This document shows positions 25,124-33,546 of a stretch of DNA of 64,000 nucleotides, in pieces (position 1 is the stretch's first letter; each line of letters begins with the position of its first letter). The position numbers were made by a program, and so were the translations under genes. The DNA is from Herbaspirillum sp. LeCh32-8. Its GTDB lineage: Bacteria > Pseudomonadota > Gammaproteobacteria > Burkholderiales > Burkholderiaceae_D. The notes under the pieces were generated by a model that was given only the letters and a program-made list of their open reading frames with translations, had not been told where the DNA came from and ran no database searches. The stretch is from NCBI RefSeq assembly GCF_017814915.1, contig NZ_JAGIPZ010000006.1:186001-250000 (forward strand), in the 5' to 3' direction.

Positions 25124-26329
25124 ATGCAAGCCGCTACGGCCGACTCGACCCTGCAACAGGATATTCCCCGCTGGATGGTGATGCTGCTGGCCGCGGCCTG
25201 CGGCATCATCGTCGCCAATCTTTATTACGCCCAGCCGCTGATCGGCCCGATCAGCCGCGCCACCGGCATTTCGCTGGGCGCGGCCGGCCTGATCGTGACG
25301 CTGACCCAGATCGGCTACGGCCTGGGCCTGCTGTTCATTGTGCCCATGGGCGATTTGTTCGAGAACCGCCGCCTGGTGCTGACCGGCCTGGTGGTGACCT
25401 GCATTGCGCTGGTCGGCGCGGCGCTGGCCGAGAGCGCCACCCAGCTGCTGGTGTCGGTGCTGCTGATCGGCGTGTCTTCGGTCGGCGCCCAGGTGCTGGT
25501 GCCGTATGCGGCGCACTTCTCGCGTCCGGAGACGCGCGGGCGCGCGGTCGGCAACGTGATGAGCGGGCTCCTGCTGGGCATCCTGCTGGCGCGGCCGCTG
25601 GCCAGCCTGGTGGCAGACCTGTTCGGCTGGCACGCCATCTTCGGCCTGTCGGCGGTGGTGGTGGCGGCGTTGAGCGCGGTGCTGTCGCGCTACCTGCCGG
25701 CGCGTCGCCCGCCGGCTGGCATGCATTACCTGGCGCTGCTGGCGTCGATGTGGACGCTGGTCAAGACCACGCCGGTGCTACGCCGGCGCGCCGCCTACCA
25801 TGCCATGCTGTTCGCCTCCTTCAGCCTGTTCTGGACTGCCTCGCCGCTGTGGCTGGCCAGCCCCGAGTTCGGCATTTCGCAAAAGGGCATCGCGCTGTTC
25901 GCCTTCGCCGGCGTGATCGGCGTGATCGCCGCCCCGGTGGCGGGCCGCATGGCCGATCGCGGCTGGAGCCGGCCGGCCACGGGCGCTGCGCTGCTGTGCG
26001 CGTCGCTGTCCTTCCTGCTGCCGCACCTGCTGCACGGCGGGCGCGAGTTCTCGCTGGCGGTGCTGCTGCTGGTGGCGATCCTGCTGGACTTCGCCGTAGC
26101 CGCCAACCTGGTGCTGAGCCAGCGCGCCATCTATGCGCTGGGCGGCGAGATCCGCAGCCGCCTCAACGGCCTGTTCATGGCCACCTTCTTTGCCGGCGGC
26201 GCGCTGGGCTCGGCGCTGGGCGGCTGGATCTACGCGCAGGCCGGCTGGAGCGGCGTCACCTGGCTGGGTTTCGCCTTCCCGTTTGCGGCGCTGCTGTTTT
26301 ACCTGACCGAGCTGCGCGCTTCCAAATAA
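25124..26329 (+). CDS. MFS transporter (putative efflux)
   Basis: A 401-residue major facilitator with 12 hydrophobic segments and the same N-terminal signature (IIVANLYYAQPLIGPIS) as the pump at 1484. Motif A appears as GDLFENRRLVL. The start is at the ATG giving MQAATADST; the ribosome site is weak (AGGACC), and an ATG 21 codons upstream is possible. It is divergent from rsmB and has no adjacent regulator. Substrate unknown. A terminator hairpin follows at once. Confidence 0.85.
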   Translation: MQAATADSTLQQDIPRWMVMLLAAACGIIVANLYYAQPLIGPISRATGISLGAAGLIVTLTQIGYGLGLLFIVPMGDLFENRRLVLTGLVVTCIALVGAALAESATQLLVSVLLIGVSSVGAQVLVPYAAHFSRPETRGRAVGNVMSGLLLGILLARPLASLVADLFGWHAIFGLSAVVVAALSAVLSRYLPARRPPAGMHYLALLASMWTLVKTTPVLRRRAAYHAMLFASFSLFWTASPLWLASPEFGISQKGIALFAFAGVIGVIAAPVAGRMADRGWSRPATGAALLCASLSFLLPHLLHGGREFSLAVLLLVAILLDFAVAANLVLSQRAIYALGGEIRSRLNGLFMATFFAGGALGSALGGWIYAQAGWSGVTWLGFAFPFAALLFYLTELRASK

Positions 26330-26351
26330 AGAACTCGCCGGGCCAAATGCA

Positions 26352-26390
26352 AAACGGCTGACGCGTGGATGATCGCGTCAGCCGTTTTTT
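26352..26390. terminator. Bidirectional rho-independent terminator
   Basis: A 14-bp stem (AAACGGCTGACGCG with CGCGTCAGCCGTTT), loop TGGATGAT, then six T on the plus strand and four on the minus strand. It lies between the convergent MFS and DUF1840 genes and can serve both. Confidence 0.92.
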
Positions 26391-26426
26391 CATGCAGCGC
26401 CGGGGCGCCGCATCAGCAGCAGGGAA

Positions 26427-26771
26427 TTACACGCCCCACAGCACGTCGTAATTACCCTTCTTGGCTTCGCGCAGCATGTCCAGCAGCGGATAGGCGCGCG
26501 CCGAGAAGGTGACGGCCTCGATCTTCTCGTGGTTGTGGTCGTCGGTGTTGGCATTGTGGTGCGCATTGACGTCGCGCTCCAGCGCGTCGGCGGCTTCGTG
26601 CGCCTTGCTGGCGGTGATGTGCTTCTCCAGCAGGGAGATCGCGTCGCCGGCTTCGGCGGCGGTGATCACGCCGCGACCGGCGTCCTTGTGCAGCAGGTCC
26701 AGGATGGGTTTGGCATGCGACTCGTACATCACCACATCGGCGGCCGCTTTCGATTTGAATGTGATCAGCAT
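26427..26771 (-). CDS. DUF1840 family protein
   Basis: A 114-residue cytoplasmic protein beginning MLITFKSKAAADVVMYESHA. It continues with a helical region (HKDAGRGVITAAEAGDAISLLEKHI) and ends FSARAYPLLDMLREAKKG. This matches DUF1840, a family common in Betaproteobacteria with no known function. A His/Asn/Asp-rich linker (HHNANTDDHNHEK) occupies about 70-82. It is a single-gene unit with its own terminator. Confidence 0.87.
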   Translation of the reverse strand: MLITFKSKAAADVVMYESHAKPILDLLHKDAGRGVITAAEAGDAISLLEKHITASKAHEAADALERDVNAHHNANTDDHNHEKIEAVTFSARAYPLLDMLREAKKGNYDVLWGV

Positions 26772-26942
26772 ATTTCCTCAGGGTCTTTGATTGATAACGA
26801 TTTTTGTCGGTGAGGCCGGTTTGGCGCCGGGTCATCGGGAAATGCGCTGCAGACTGCATCCGCACTTCTGCGGGCATCGGTCCTTAGAATACTCCGCGCC
26901 GCAGGCCTTTGTCACCCGGCCGGTGCGCGGTCATATCCCCGC

Positions 26943-27482
26943 CTATGTTGGTTTGAAAGAGGCGAAAAAGGTTTCAACAATCTCATCCGTGACGGCCTTG
27001 TCCTCGCCCAGGATCAGGATCTGGTAGACCCGCCGGTCGCGCGCCGCCAGCCGCGCCACCAGCCGCTGCGGGCGGCCGCGCACGACGCCGCGGGCGTCGA
27101 TGTCGATGACGCGGGCGTAGCCGTCGGTCTTGCCCGGCAGCACCGTCGCCGCGTCCGGCTTGCCGCCGATGTTGTTGAGCAGGGCCGTGGCCATGGCGTC
27201 GATCGCCTTGCCGGCGGCGGCCGCGTCGCCCAGTTCGGCCGTGCCCACGGCGAAGGTGCTGCCGTCGACCTCGGCGGCGGTCATGTTCATGTCGACCTTG
27301 GGGCCGTTGAGGTCGACGCTGCGGGTCACGCTGGCCGGTTTGCCCGGCAGCAGCACCACGAAATGCGCGCCGTTGTCGCTGCTTTCGCGCCAGTTATAGG
27401 TGGGCGAGCAGGCGCCCAGCGCCAGGGTGACGAGCAGCGCGGCAGTGGCCAGCGGCAGGCGGCGGGAGCGCATCATCGGCAT
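26943..27482 (-). CDS. Putative lipoprotein
   Basis: A 179-residue protein with a lipoprotein signal: hydrophobic ATAALLVTLALG then ALGAC, lipidated Cys near residue 25. The mature domain is of mixed alpha/beta character (FVVLLPGKPASVTRSVDLNG, then ALLNNIGGKPDAATVLPG) and resembles small envelope proteins of unknown role. Its start overlaps the stop of the upstream exported protein by ten bases (ATGs at 27482 and 27476 are both usable), so the two form one operon. Confidence 0.75.
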   Translation of the reverse strand: MPMMRSRRLPLATAALLVTLALGACSPTYNWRESSDNGAHFVVLLPGKPASVTRSVDLNGPKVDMNMTAAEVDGSTFAVGTAELGDAAAAGKAIDAMATALLNNIGGKPDAATVLPGKTDGYARVIDIDARGVVRGRPQRLVARLAARDRRVYQILILGEDKAVTDEIVETFFASFKPT

Positions 27483-27859
27483 TCGTTCTGGTAGCGCAGT
27501 TCCAAGCTTTGCAGGTCGGAGGATGGCGCGCCCGGCTGCGGGCCGGCGGTCGGCCGGCGCGCCCCGGCATAGCCGGCGGCCGGAAGCTCAGCCTGCGGCG
27601 GCGCTTCGCGCAGCCGTTCCATGCGCATGCGTAGCTGGCGGCAGGCGGGGCTTTCCTTGCCGGCGCCCTCAGTGAGTCGTGGCGCGGCCTCGCCCGGCGC
27701 GGGCGCGATCGCGCGCCGCACGTCGGCGGCGTAGGGATTGAAGCTCAGGTCCTTGCCGCTTGGCGTTTGTGAATGGGCCGGCGGCAAGACCAACAGCGCC
27801 AGCCAGGACAGGGCGGCGGCAAGACGCAAGAGCTGGGACGGAAAATCGGATCGGCGCAT
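27473..27859 (-). CDS. Hypothetical exported protein
   Basis: A 128-residue protein with a signal peptide (hydrophobic LLRLAAALSWLALLVLPPA, cleavage near HSQ). The mature part is Pro/Ala-rich and probably flexible, ending in a helix with ESPACRQLRMRMERLREA and a C-terminal YQNEC. Two cysteines could form a disulfide. I do not recognise a family. Cotranscribed with the overlapping lipoprotein downstream, and divergent from the OPT transporter. Confidence 0.65.
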   Translation of the reverse strand: MRRSDFPSQLLRLAAALSWLALLVLPPAHSQTPSGKDLSFNPYAADVRRAIAPAPGEAAPRLTEGAGKESPACRQLRMRMERLREAPPQAELPAAGYAGARRPTAGPQPGAPSSDLQSLELRYQNECR

Positions 27860-28027
27860 GGAAGACTCGGTTGACGGCGGGGGCGCCGGGAGTCAAATCA
27901 TAGCAAAAGCATGCCCTCCCGCCGCGGCGCCGCTTCCAGCGAAAAATCGGATTTTGTCTGACAGTGGCGCCCGCATTCTTGCGGTATAAGATCGCATTCA
28001 ATAATTCAAAGGAAAAAGGACCGCGAC

Positions 28028-30031
28028 ATGCATAACAATCAAGCCGGCCTGCCCGAACTGACCCTGCGCGGCATGGTGCTGGGCGCGCTGATTACGGTGG
28101 TCTTCACGGCATCCAACGTCTACCTCGGCCTGAAGGTCGGGCTGACCTTCTCCTCAGCCATTCCCGCCGCCGTGATCTCGATGGCGGTGCTGCGCATGTT
28201 CAGCGGCGCCAACATCCTCGAAAACAACATGGTGCAGACCCAGGCCTCGGCCGCGGGCACGCTGTCGTCCATCATCTTCATCCTGCCCGGGCTGGTGATG
28301 ATGGGCCACTGGCACGGCTTTCCCTTCCTGGAGACGCTGGGCATCTGCGCCGCCGGCGGCATGCTGGGCGTGATGTTCTCGATCCCGCTGCGGCGCGTGA
28401 TGGTGGTGCAGGGCGAGCTGCCCTATCCGGAAGGCGTGGCGGCAGCCGAAATCCTGCGCGTGGGCAGCGCCGACGCCGACGGCGGCGAGGAAACCCGCCG
28501 CGGCCTGCGCGATATCCTGTTCGGCGGCGCGCTGTCGGCCGCCTTCAGCCTGGTGGCCAGCGGCTTCAAGATCTTCGCCGAGAACATGAACCTGTGGTTC
28601 TCCGCCGGCGCCTCGGTATTGCGGCTGCCGATCGGCTTTTCGCTGGCGCTGGTCGGCGCCGGCTACATGATCGGCATCGTCTCCGGCATCGCAATCCTGA
28701 TCGGCCTGGTGATTGCCTGGGGCGTCGCCGTGCCCTACCTGACCGCAGTAACGCCGCGCGACGCCGGCACCGCCGTCTCGGCCTTCGCCAACGGCATCTG
28801 GAGCAGCCAGGTGCGCTTCATGGGCGCCGGCATGATCGGCGTGGCGGCGGTGTGGACACTGGCCACGCTGTTCAAGCCCATGCTTGACGGCGTCAAGGCA
28901 TCGCTGTCGACCTTCTCGCGCCGCCAACAGGGCAGCGGCGAGCAGAACGACCGCGACATGCCGCCCGGCTGGATCATCGCCATCAGCCTGGCCATGATCG
29001 CGCTGCTGGCGGTGGTGTTCGCCTCCTTCCTGTCGGACGCGCCGGTGTCGCAGGGACTGTTCATCGGCCTGATCGTCTACGCGGTGGCCTTCGCCTTCAT
29101 CTTCGGCTTCCTGGTGGCGGCGGCCTGCGGCTACATGGCCGGCCTGATCGGCTCGTCCTCCAGCCCGATCTCGGGCATCGGCATCGTCGCGGTGATCCTG
29201 GTGTCGTTGCTGCTGCTGGCCTCGGGCGCGGTCGATCCGCTGCTGGCCACGCCGCAGGGCAGCAAGCTGGCCATCGCCATCGCCCTGTTCGTGACGGCCG
29301 CCATCATCGCCGTGGCCGCCATCGCCAACGACAACCTGCAGGATCTGAAGACCGGCCAGCTGGTCGGCGCCACGCCCTGGCGCCAGCAGGTGGCGCTGCT
29401 GGTGGGTTGCGTGGTCGGCGCGCTGGTCATTCCGCCGGTGCTGAACCTGCTCTACACCGCCTACGGCTTCACCGGCGCGCTGCCGCGCGAGGGCATGGAC
29501 GCCGGCGCCGCGCTGGCCGCGCCGCAAGCCACGCTGATGACGGCAATCGCCACCGGCATCTTCACCCGCGAGCTGAACTGGACCATGCTGGTGATCGGCA
29601 TGGGCCTGGGCATCGTGCTGATTTTTATCGACTGGCTGCTGGAAAAGCGCGGCGGCGTGGCGCGCCTGCCGGTGCTGGCGGTGGGGATCGGCATCTATCT
29701 GCCGCCGGTGGTGAGCATGGCGCTGTTCTTCGGCGCCATGTTGGGCTGGCTGATTGACCGCGCGCTGCGCCGTCGCGCCCACGCCGCCGGAAAAGACCTC
29801 GACGCCTATGCCGAGAAGCCGCGTCAACGCGGCATCCTGGTGGCCTCCGGCCTGATCGTCGGCGAGAGCCTGGTCGGCGTGCTGCTGGCGGCCGTCATCG
29901 GCTTTACCGGCAAGGATTCACCGCTGGCGCTGGTGTCTTCCGGGCTTGAGAACATCGGGCAGTGGCTGGGCCTGGCGGCTTTCCTGCTGATCCTGTTTGC
30001 GTTCGCGCGTCGCATCCTGCCTGCGCGCTGA
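28028..30031 (+). CDS. OPT-family oligopeptide transporter
   Basis: A 667-residue inner-membrane protein with about 15-16 hydrophobic segments. It opens with LTLRGMVLGALITVVFTASNVYLGLKVGLT, the typical OPT N terminus, and includes SAIPAAVISMAVLRMF and QTQASAAGTLSSIIFILPG. OPT members take up small peptides, and some take up metal chelates. AAAGGAAAAAGGA precedes the ATG. Single gene; substrate unknown. The 168-bp region upstream is shared with the divergent exported-protein operon. Confidence 0.92.
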   Translation: MHNNQAGLPELTLRGMVLGALITVVFTASNVYLGLKVGLTFSSAIPAAVISMAVLRMFSGANILENNMVQTQASAAGTLSSIIFILPGLVMMGHWHGFPFLETLGICAAGGMLGVMFSIPLRRVMVVQGELPYPEGVAAAEILRVGSADADGGEETRRGLRDILFGGALSAAFSLVASGFKIFAENMNLWFSAGASVLRLPIGFSLALVGAGYMIGIVSGIAILIGLVIAWGVAVPYLTAVTPRDAGTAVSAFANGIWSSQVRFMGAGMIGVAAVWTLATLFKPMLDGVKASLSTFSRRQQGSGEQNDRDMPPGWIIAISLAMIALLAVVFASFLSDAPVSQGLFIGLIVYAVAFAFIFGFLVAAACGYMAGLIGSSSSPISGIGIVAVILVSLLLLASGAVDPLLATPQGSKLAIAIALFVTAAIIAVAAIANDNLQDLKTGQLVGATPWRQQVALLVGCVVGALVIPPVLNLLYTAYGFTGALPREGMDAGAALAAPQATLMTAIATGIFTRELNWTMLVIGMGLGIVLIFIDWLLEKRGGVARLPVLAVGIGIYLPPVVSMALFFGAMLGWLIDRALRRRAHAAGKDLDAYAEKPRQRGILVASGLIVGESLVGVLLAAVIGFTGKDSPLALVSSGLENIGQWLGLAAFLLILFAFARRILPAR

Positions 30032-30084
30032 GCGAACTCTCTCCCTGGCCGGCGGCCATGCCAGGTCGCCGGTTTCCCCTTCTT

Positions 30085-31608
30085 TTACTGTCCCTGGAAC
30101 GCCCGGCGATACTGGATCGCCTCGGCCACGTGGGAACGGTCGACCTGCGCTTGGCCGGCAAGGTCGGCGATGGTGCGCGCGACTTTCAGTACGCGGTGGT
30201 AGGAGCGCGCCGACCAGTTCAGCCGCGTGATCGCGGTCTGCAGCAGTTGCGCGCCGGCCGCGTCCGGACTGCAAAAGCGATCAATTTCCGCGCCGGCCAA
30301 CTGGCTGTTGGCCTTGTTCTGGCGTTGCTGCTGATGCTCAAAGGCGGCTGCGACCCGTGCGGCGATGGCCGCCGTCGTCTCGCCTGCGGCCTGGTCGGCC
30401 AGCTCGGATGGCGCGAGCGACGCGACCGGCATCTGCATGTCGATGCGGTCCAGCAGCGGGCCGGAGATGCGATCCTGGTAGCGCCGCACGAGGTCCGGCG
30501 TGCAGCGGCATTTGCCGCTGGTATGGCCATGGAAGCCGCACGGACATGGGTTCATCGCCGCCACCAGCTGGAAGCGGGCCGGGAAGTCTGCCTGGCGCGC
30601 CGCGCGCGAGATGGTGATGTGGCCGGACTCCAGCGGCTCGCGCAGGACTTCCAGCACTGCGCGCTGATATTCAGGGAGCTCATCCAAAAATAGCACCCCA
30701 TGATGCGCCAGCGAGATCTCGCCCGGGCGCGGGGTGCCGCCGCCGCCGACCAGCGCGACCGCCGAGGCGGTGTGGTGCGGTGCGCGGTACGGCCGCTGCT
30801 TCCAGCGCGCGGCGTCAAAGCCGCCAGACAGCGAGCGCACCGCCGCAGATTCCAGCGCCTGCTCGTCGGTCATGGGCGGCAGGATGCCGGGAAAGCGCGT
30901 AGCCAGCATCGACTTGCCGGCGCCGGGCGGGCCGACCAGCAAGATGCTGTGATTGCCCGCCGCGGCAACCTCCATGGCGCGCCGCGCCTGCAGCTGTCCC
31001 TTGATGTCGCTGAAGTCGGGGTAGGCCGCGATGGCGTTGGCGGTGCTCACCCGGTGCCGCTGCAGGCGGCCGTCGGCATCGCGCGCGGCGAAATGGGCGC
31101 AGACATCCAGCAATGACGCCGCCGGCAGGATGGCGGCGTCGGTCACCAGCGCGGCCTCGTCGGCGTTGGCGGCGGGCAGGATGAAGGCGCGCTTGCGGCC
31201 TTCGTCGTGGCCGGCGCGATGCATGGCGTAGGTCATCGCCAGCGCGCCGCGCACAGCGCGCAGTTGGCCCGAGAGCGAGAGCTCGCCGGCGAATTCGTAA
31301 TCGTCCAGCTGGTCGCCCGGCATTTGCTCGGATGCCGCCAGGATGCCCAGCGCGATGGGCAGGTCGAAGCGGCCGGATTCCTTGGGCAGGTCAGCCGGCG
31401 CCAGGTTGACCGTAATTCTTCTGGCGGGGAATTCGAAGCGGGCGTTTTGCAAGGCCGCCCGTACGCGGTCCTTGGCCTCCTTCACCTCGGCTTCGGGCAG
31501 GCCGACGATGGTGAAGGAGGGCAGGCCGTTGGCCAGGTGAACTTCCACCGTAACCGGCGGGGCGGCCATGCCGGCCAGAGCGCGGCTGCGCAGCACGGCC
31601 AGGCTCAT
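30085..31608 (-). CDS. comM: YifB/ComM family Mg-chelatase-like AAA ATPase
   Basis: A 507-residue protein. The N-terminal Lon-like (ChlI) domain covers about 20-140 (GLPSFTIVGLPEAEVKEAKDRVRAAL). The AAA+ core has Walker A GPPGAGKSMLATRFPG, Walker B HHGVLFLDELPEYQR and a Cys cluster MNPCPCGFHGHTSGKCRC. A C-terminal Mg-chelatase helical domain follows (YHRVLKVARTIADL). ComM-type proteins are helicases promoting branch migration in natural transformation. It is probably cotranscribed after ubiK (76-bp gap). Confidence 0.92.
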   Translation of the reverse strand: MSLAVLRSRALAGMAAPPVTVEVHLANGLPSFTIVGLPEAEVKEAKDRVRAALQNARFEFPARRITVNLAPADLPKESGRFDLPIALGILAASEQMPGDQLDDYEFAGELSLSGQLRAVRGALAMTYAMHRAGHDEGRKRAFILPAANADEAALVTDAAILPAASLLDVCAHFAARDADGRLQRHRVSTANAIAAYPDFSDIKGQLQARRAMEVAAAGNHSILLVGPPGAGKSMLATRFPGILPPMTDEQALESAAVRSLSGGFDAARWKQRPYRAPHHTASAVALVGGGGTPRPGEISLAHHGVLFLDELPEYQRAVLEVLREPLESGHITISRAARQADFPARFQLVAAMNPCPCGFHGHTSGKCRCTPDLVRRYQDRISGPLLDRIDMQMPVASLAPSELADQAAGETTAAIAARVAAAFEHQQQRQNKANSQLAGAEIDRFCSPDAAGAQLLQTAITRLNWSARSYHRVLKVARTIADLAGQAQVDRSHVAEAIQYRRAFQGQ

Positions 31609-31684
31609 GGTGATGAGCCCGGTGCTGCGTCAGAACAATGGGAGGGGTGAGGCGGGGTAGGGTGTGTGGGATCGGCGTCCGGCG

Positions 31685-31930
31685 TCATTGAGTTTGTTTT
31701 TGCTGAGCCTCAAGCTCGGCCACACGCGCTTCCAGCGCTTCCAGGCGGGCGCGGGTCTTGGCCAGCACCTGGGCCTGGACGTCGAATTCCTCGCGCGTGA
31801 CCAGGTCCAGCTTGGCGAAGCCCTGGCTCAGCATGGCCTTGACGTTCTTTTCGATGTCCTTGGCCGGAGAGTTTTCGATTGCCTGGTTGATTTTGGATTG
31901 CAGGTCTTCAAAGAATTGGGGCTTGTCCAT
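31685..31930 (-). CDS. ubiK: Ubiquinone biosynthesis accessory factor UbiK
   Basis: An 81-residue protein beginning MDKPQFFEDLQSKINQAIENSP and ending in a long coiled coil (RARLEALEARVAELEAQQ). This is the BMFP/YqiC family; UbiK helps assemble the cytosolic ubiquinone-synthesis complex together with UbiJ and the lipid. Length and start match the family. Divergent from the nitrogen-regulated porin operon. Confidence 0.9.
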   Translation of the reverse strand: MDKPQFFEDLQSKINQAIENSPAKDIEKNVKAMLSQGFAKLDLVTREEFDVQAQVLAKTRARLEALEARVAELEAQQKQTQ

Positions 31931-32186
31931 GTCGGATCTCCTGGGCAGGTTGCAGTTGCGTCAAGTTTAGCCGTTTCCCGGCCATCCATAAACTCCCGGC
32001 CGGGTTTGGGTCAGACCGCGGATTCGCGACTATGTGCCGTTGACGCTGCCGTAATGATGTTGGAAACCTGTCGGCCGGCAATGTGCCGACTTGGTGATTC
32101 GACCGGTGGGCAGCCCGCTGCGCACCAAATGTGTTTGCCGATATCGAGACAATATTGTCAAAAGGAAATAACGAAAAATCAATATC

Positions 32187-32201
32187 GCACCAATTTCGTG
32201 C
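32187..32201 (+). promoter_or_regulatory. NtrC-binding site upstream of the porin-glnK-amtB operon
   Basis: GCAC-CAATTTC-GTGC has the perfect GCAC-N7-GTGC dyad of NtrC sites. Two weaker copies flank it: CGTGCAC-TATTTTG-GTC at 32214-32230 and GCACCAAATGTGTTT at 32122-32136. All lie 95-210 bp upstream of the expected start of transcription, a normal distance for NtrC enhancers. The rest of 31931-32382 (divergent from ubiK) is AT-richer than its surroundings and shows no gene. Confidence 0.8.
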
Positions 32202-32301
32202 CATTTGCCGTTTCGTGCACTATTTTGGTCTGTAACCACAAAAAAATCGGTTGGAATGTCTTGTTTCTCTGGAAAAGCCGAGTGTGCCGCGTCCAACGGA
32301 C

Positions 32302-32318
32302 TTGGCACGGCTCCTGCT
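32302..32318 (+). promoter_or_regulatory. Sigma-54 promoter of the porin-glnK-amtB operon
   Basis: TTGGCACGGCTCCTGCT: the -24 GG (32304-32305) and -12 GC (32316-32317) are separated by the required ten bases, and TGGCAC and TGC are both conserved. Transcription is expected to start near 32329, 54 bases before the ATG. Together with the NtrC site it indicates induction under nitrogen limitation. Confidence 0.85.
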
Positions 32319-32382
32319 ACATGGTTTGGGCAAAACACAAAAAAAGACTTTTATTGTTCAACAACAAACCAGAGGGAAAGTC

Positions 32383-33180
32383 ATGAAGAAACTGATTCTT
32401 GCAACAGCCATCGCAGCATCGTTCGTTTCTACCGTGGCCCGTGCGGAAGACGCCAAGCCGGATAACGAATTCAGCTTCAACGCCGCTGTCGTGAGCGACT
32501 ATCGCTACCGCGGCCTGACCCAGACCCGCTTCGATCCGGCCCTGCAAGTTGGCGCTGATTACACGCACAACCCGACCGGCCTGTACGCAGGCACCTGGCT
32601 GACCAACATCAAGTGGATCAAAGACGCCGGCACCAACACCAATACCAGCACCAAGGGCGACGTCGAGTGGGACATCTACGGCGGCAAGCGCGGCGACATC
32701 GGCGGCGGTTTCACCTATGACGTCGGCGGCCTGTATTACTACTACCCGGGCAACACCCTGGCCAACAGCGGTGCCAAGAATGCCAATACCTTCGAGCTGT
32801 ACGGCCAGATCGGCTACGGCCCGGCCTACTTCAAGTATTCGCACGCGCTGACCAACCTCTTCGGCACCGTCGACAGCAAGAACAGCCAGTACTACGACCT
32901 GGGCGCCAACATCGACACCTTCTACGGCGTGATCCTGGGCCTGCACGTGGGTCACCAGACCGTCAAGGGCGCTCCCAACGGCGTGTCCAACAGCCAATAC
33001 AGCTACACCGACTGGAAGGTCGGCCTGTCCAAGACCTTCGACGAAGTCGCCGGCATTACGCTGGGTGTGGCTTACGTCGGCACCGACCTGAAGAACGGCG
33101 TGAACGTGACGCCGACTTCCGATGGCTCCAAGAACGTCGGCAAGAAGGGCTTCGTCGTCTCCCTCAGCAAAACTTTCTAA
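32383..33180 (+). CDS. TorF-family putative porin, nitrogen-regulated (NlmA-like)
   Basis: A 265-residue outer-membrane beta-barrel protein. Signal peptide about 1-22 (MKKLILATAIAASFVSTVARA). The mature start NEFSFNAAVVSDYRYRGLTQT is the hallmark of the TorF/gcw_chp porin family, and the protein ends in Phe (SLSKTF), as barrel proteins do. First gene of the operon with glnK (12-bp gap) and amtB. In H. seropedicae the corresponding first gene was named orf1, later nlmA. A role in passing small nitrogenous solutes across the outer membrane is inferred. Ribosome site AGAGGGAAAG. Confidence 0.88.
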   Translation: MKKLILATAIAASFVSTVARAEDAKPDNEFSFNAAVVSDYRYRGLTQTRFDPALQVGADYTHNPTGLYAGTWLTNIKWIKDAGTNTNTSTKGDVEWDIYGGKRGDIGGGFTYDVGGLYYYYPGNTLANSGAKNANTFELYGQIGYGPAYFKYSHALTNLFGTVDSKNSQYYDLGANIDTFYGVILGLHVGHQTVKGAPNGVSNSQYSYTDWKVGLSKTFDEVAGITLGVAYVGTDLKNGVNVTPTSDGSKNVGKKGFVVSLSKTF

Positions 33181-33531
<351 letters not shown>

Positions 33532-33546
33532 AAAAGGGGAATTCTA

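Noticed and set aside
24929-25726. N-terminal extension of rsmB by about 266 residues
   Set aside because: The extra part is Gln/His/Arg-rich, overlaps the divergent MFS gene antisense, and the NusB-like domain begins right after the GTG at 24928.
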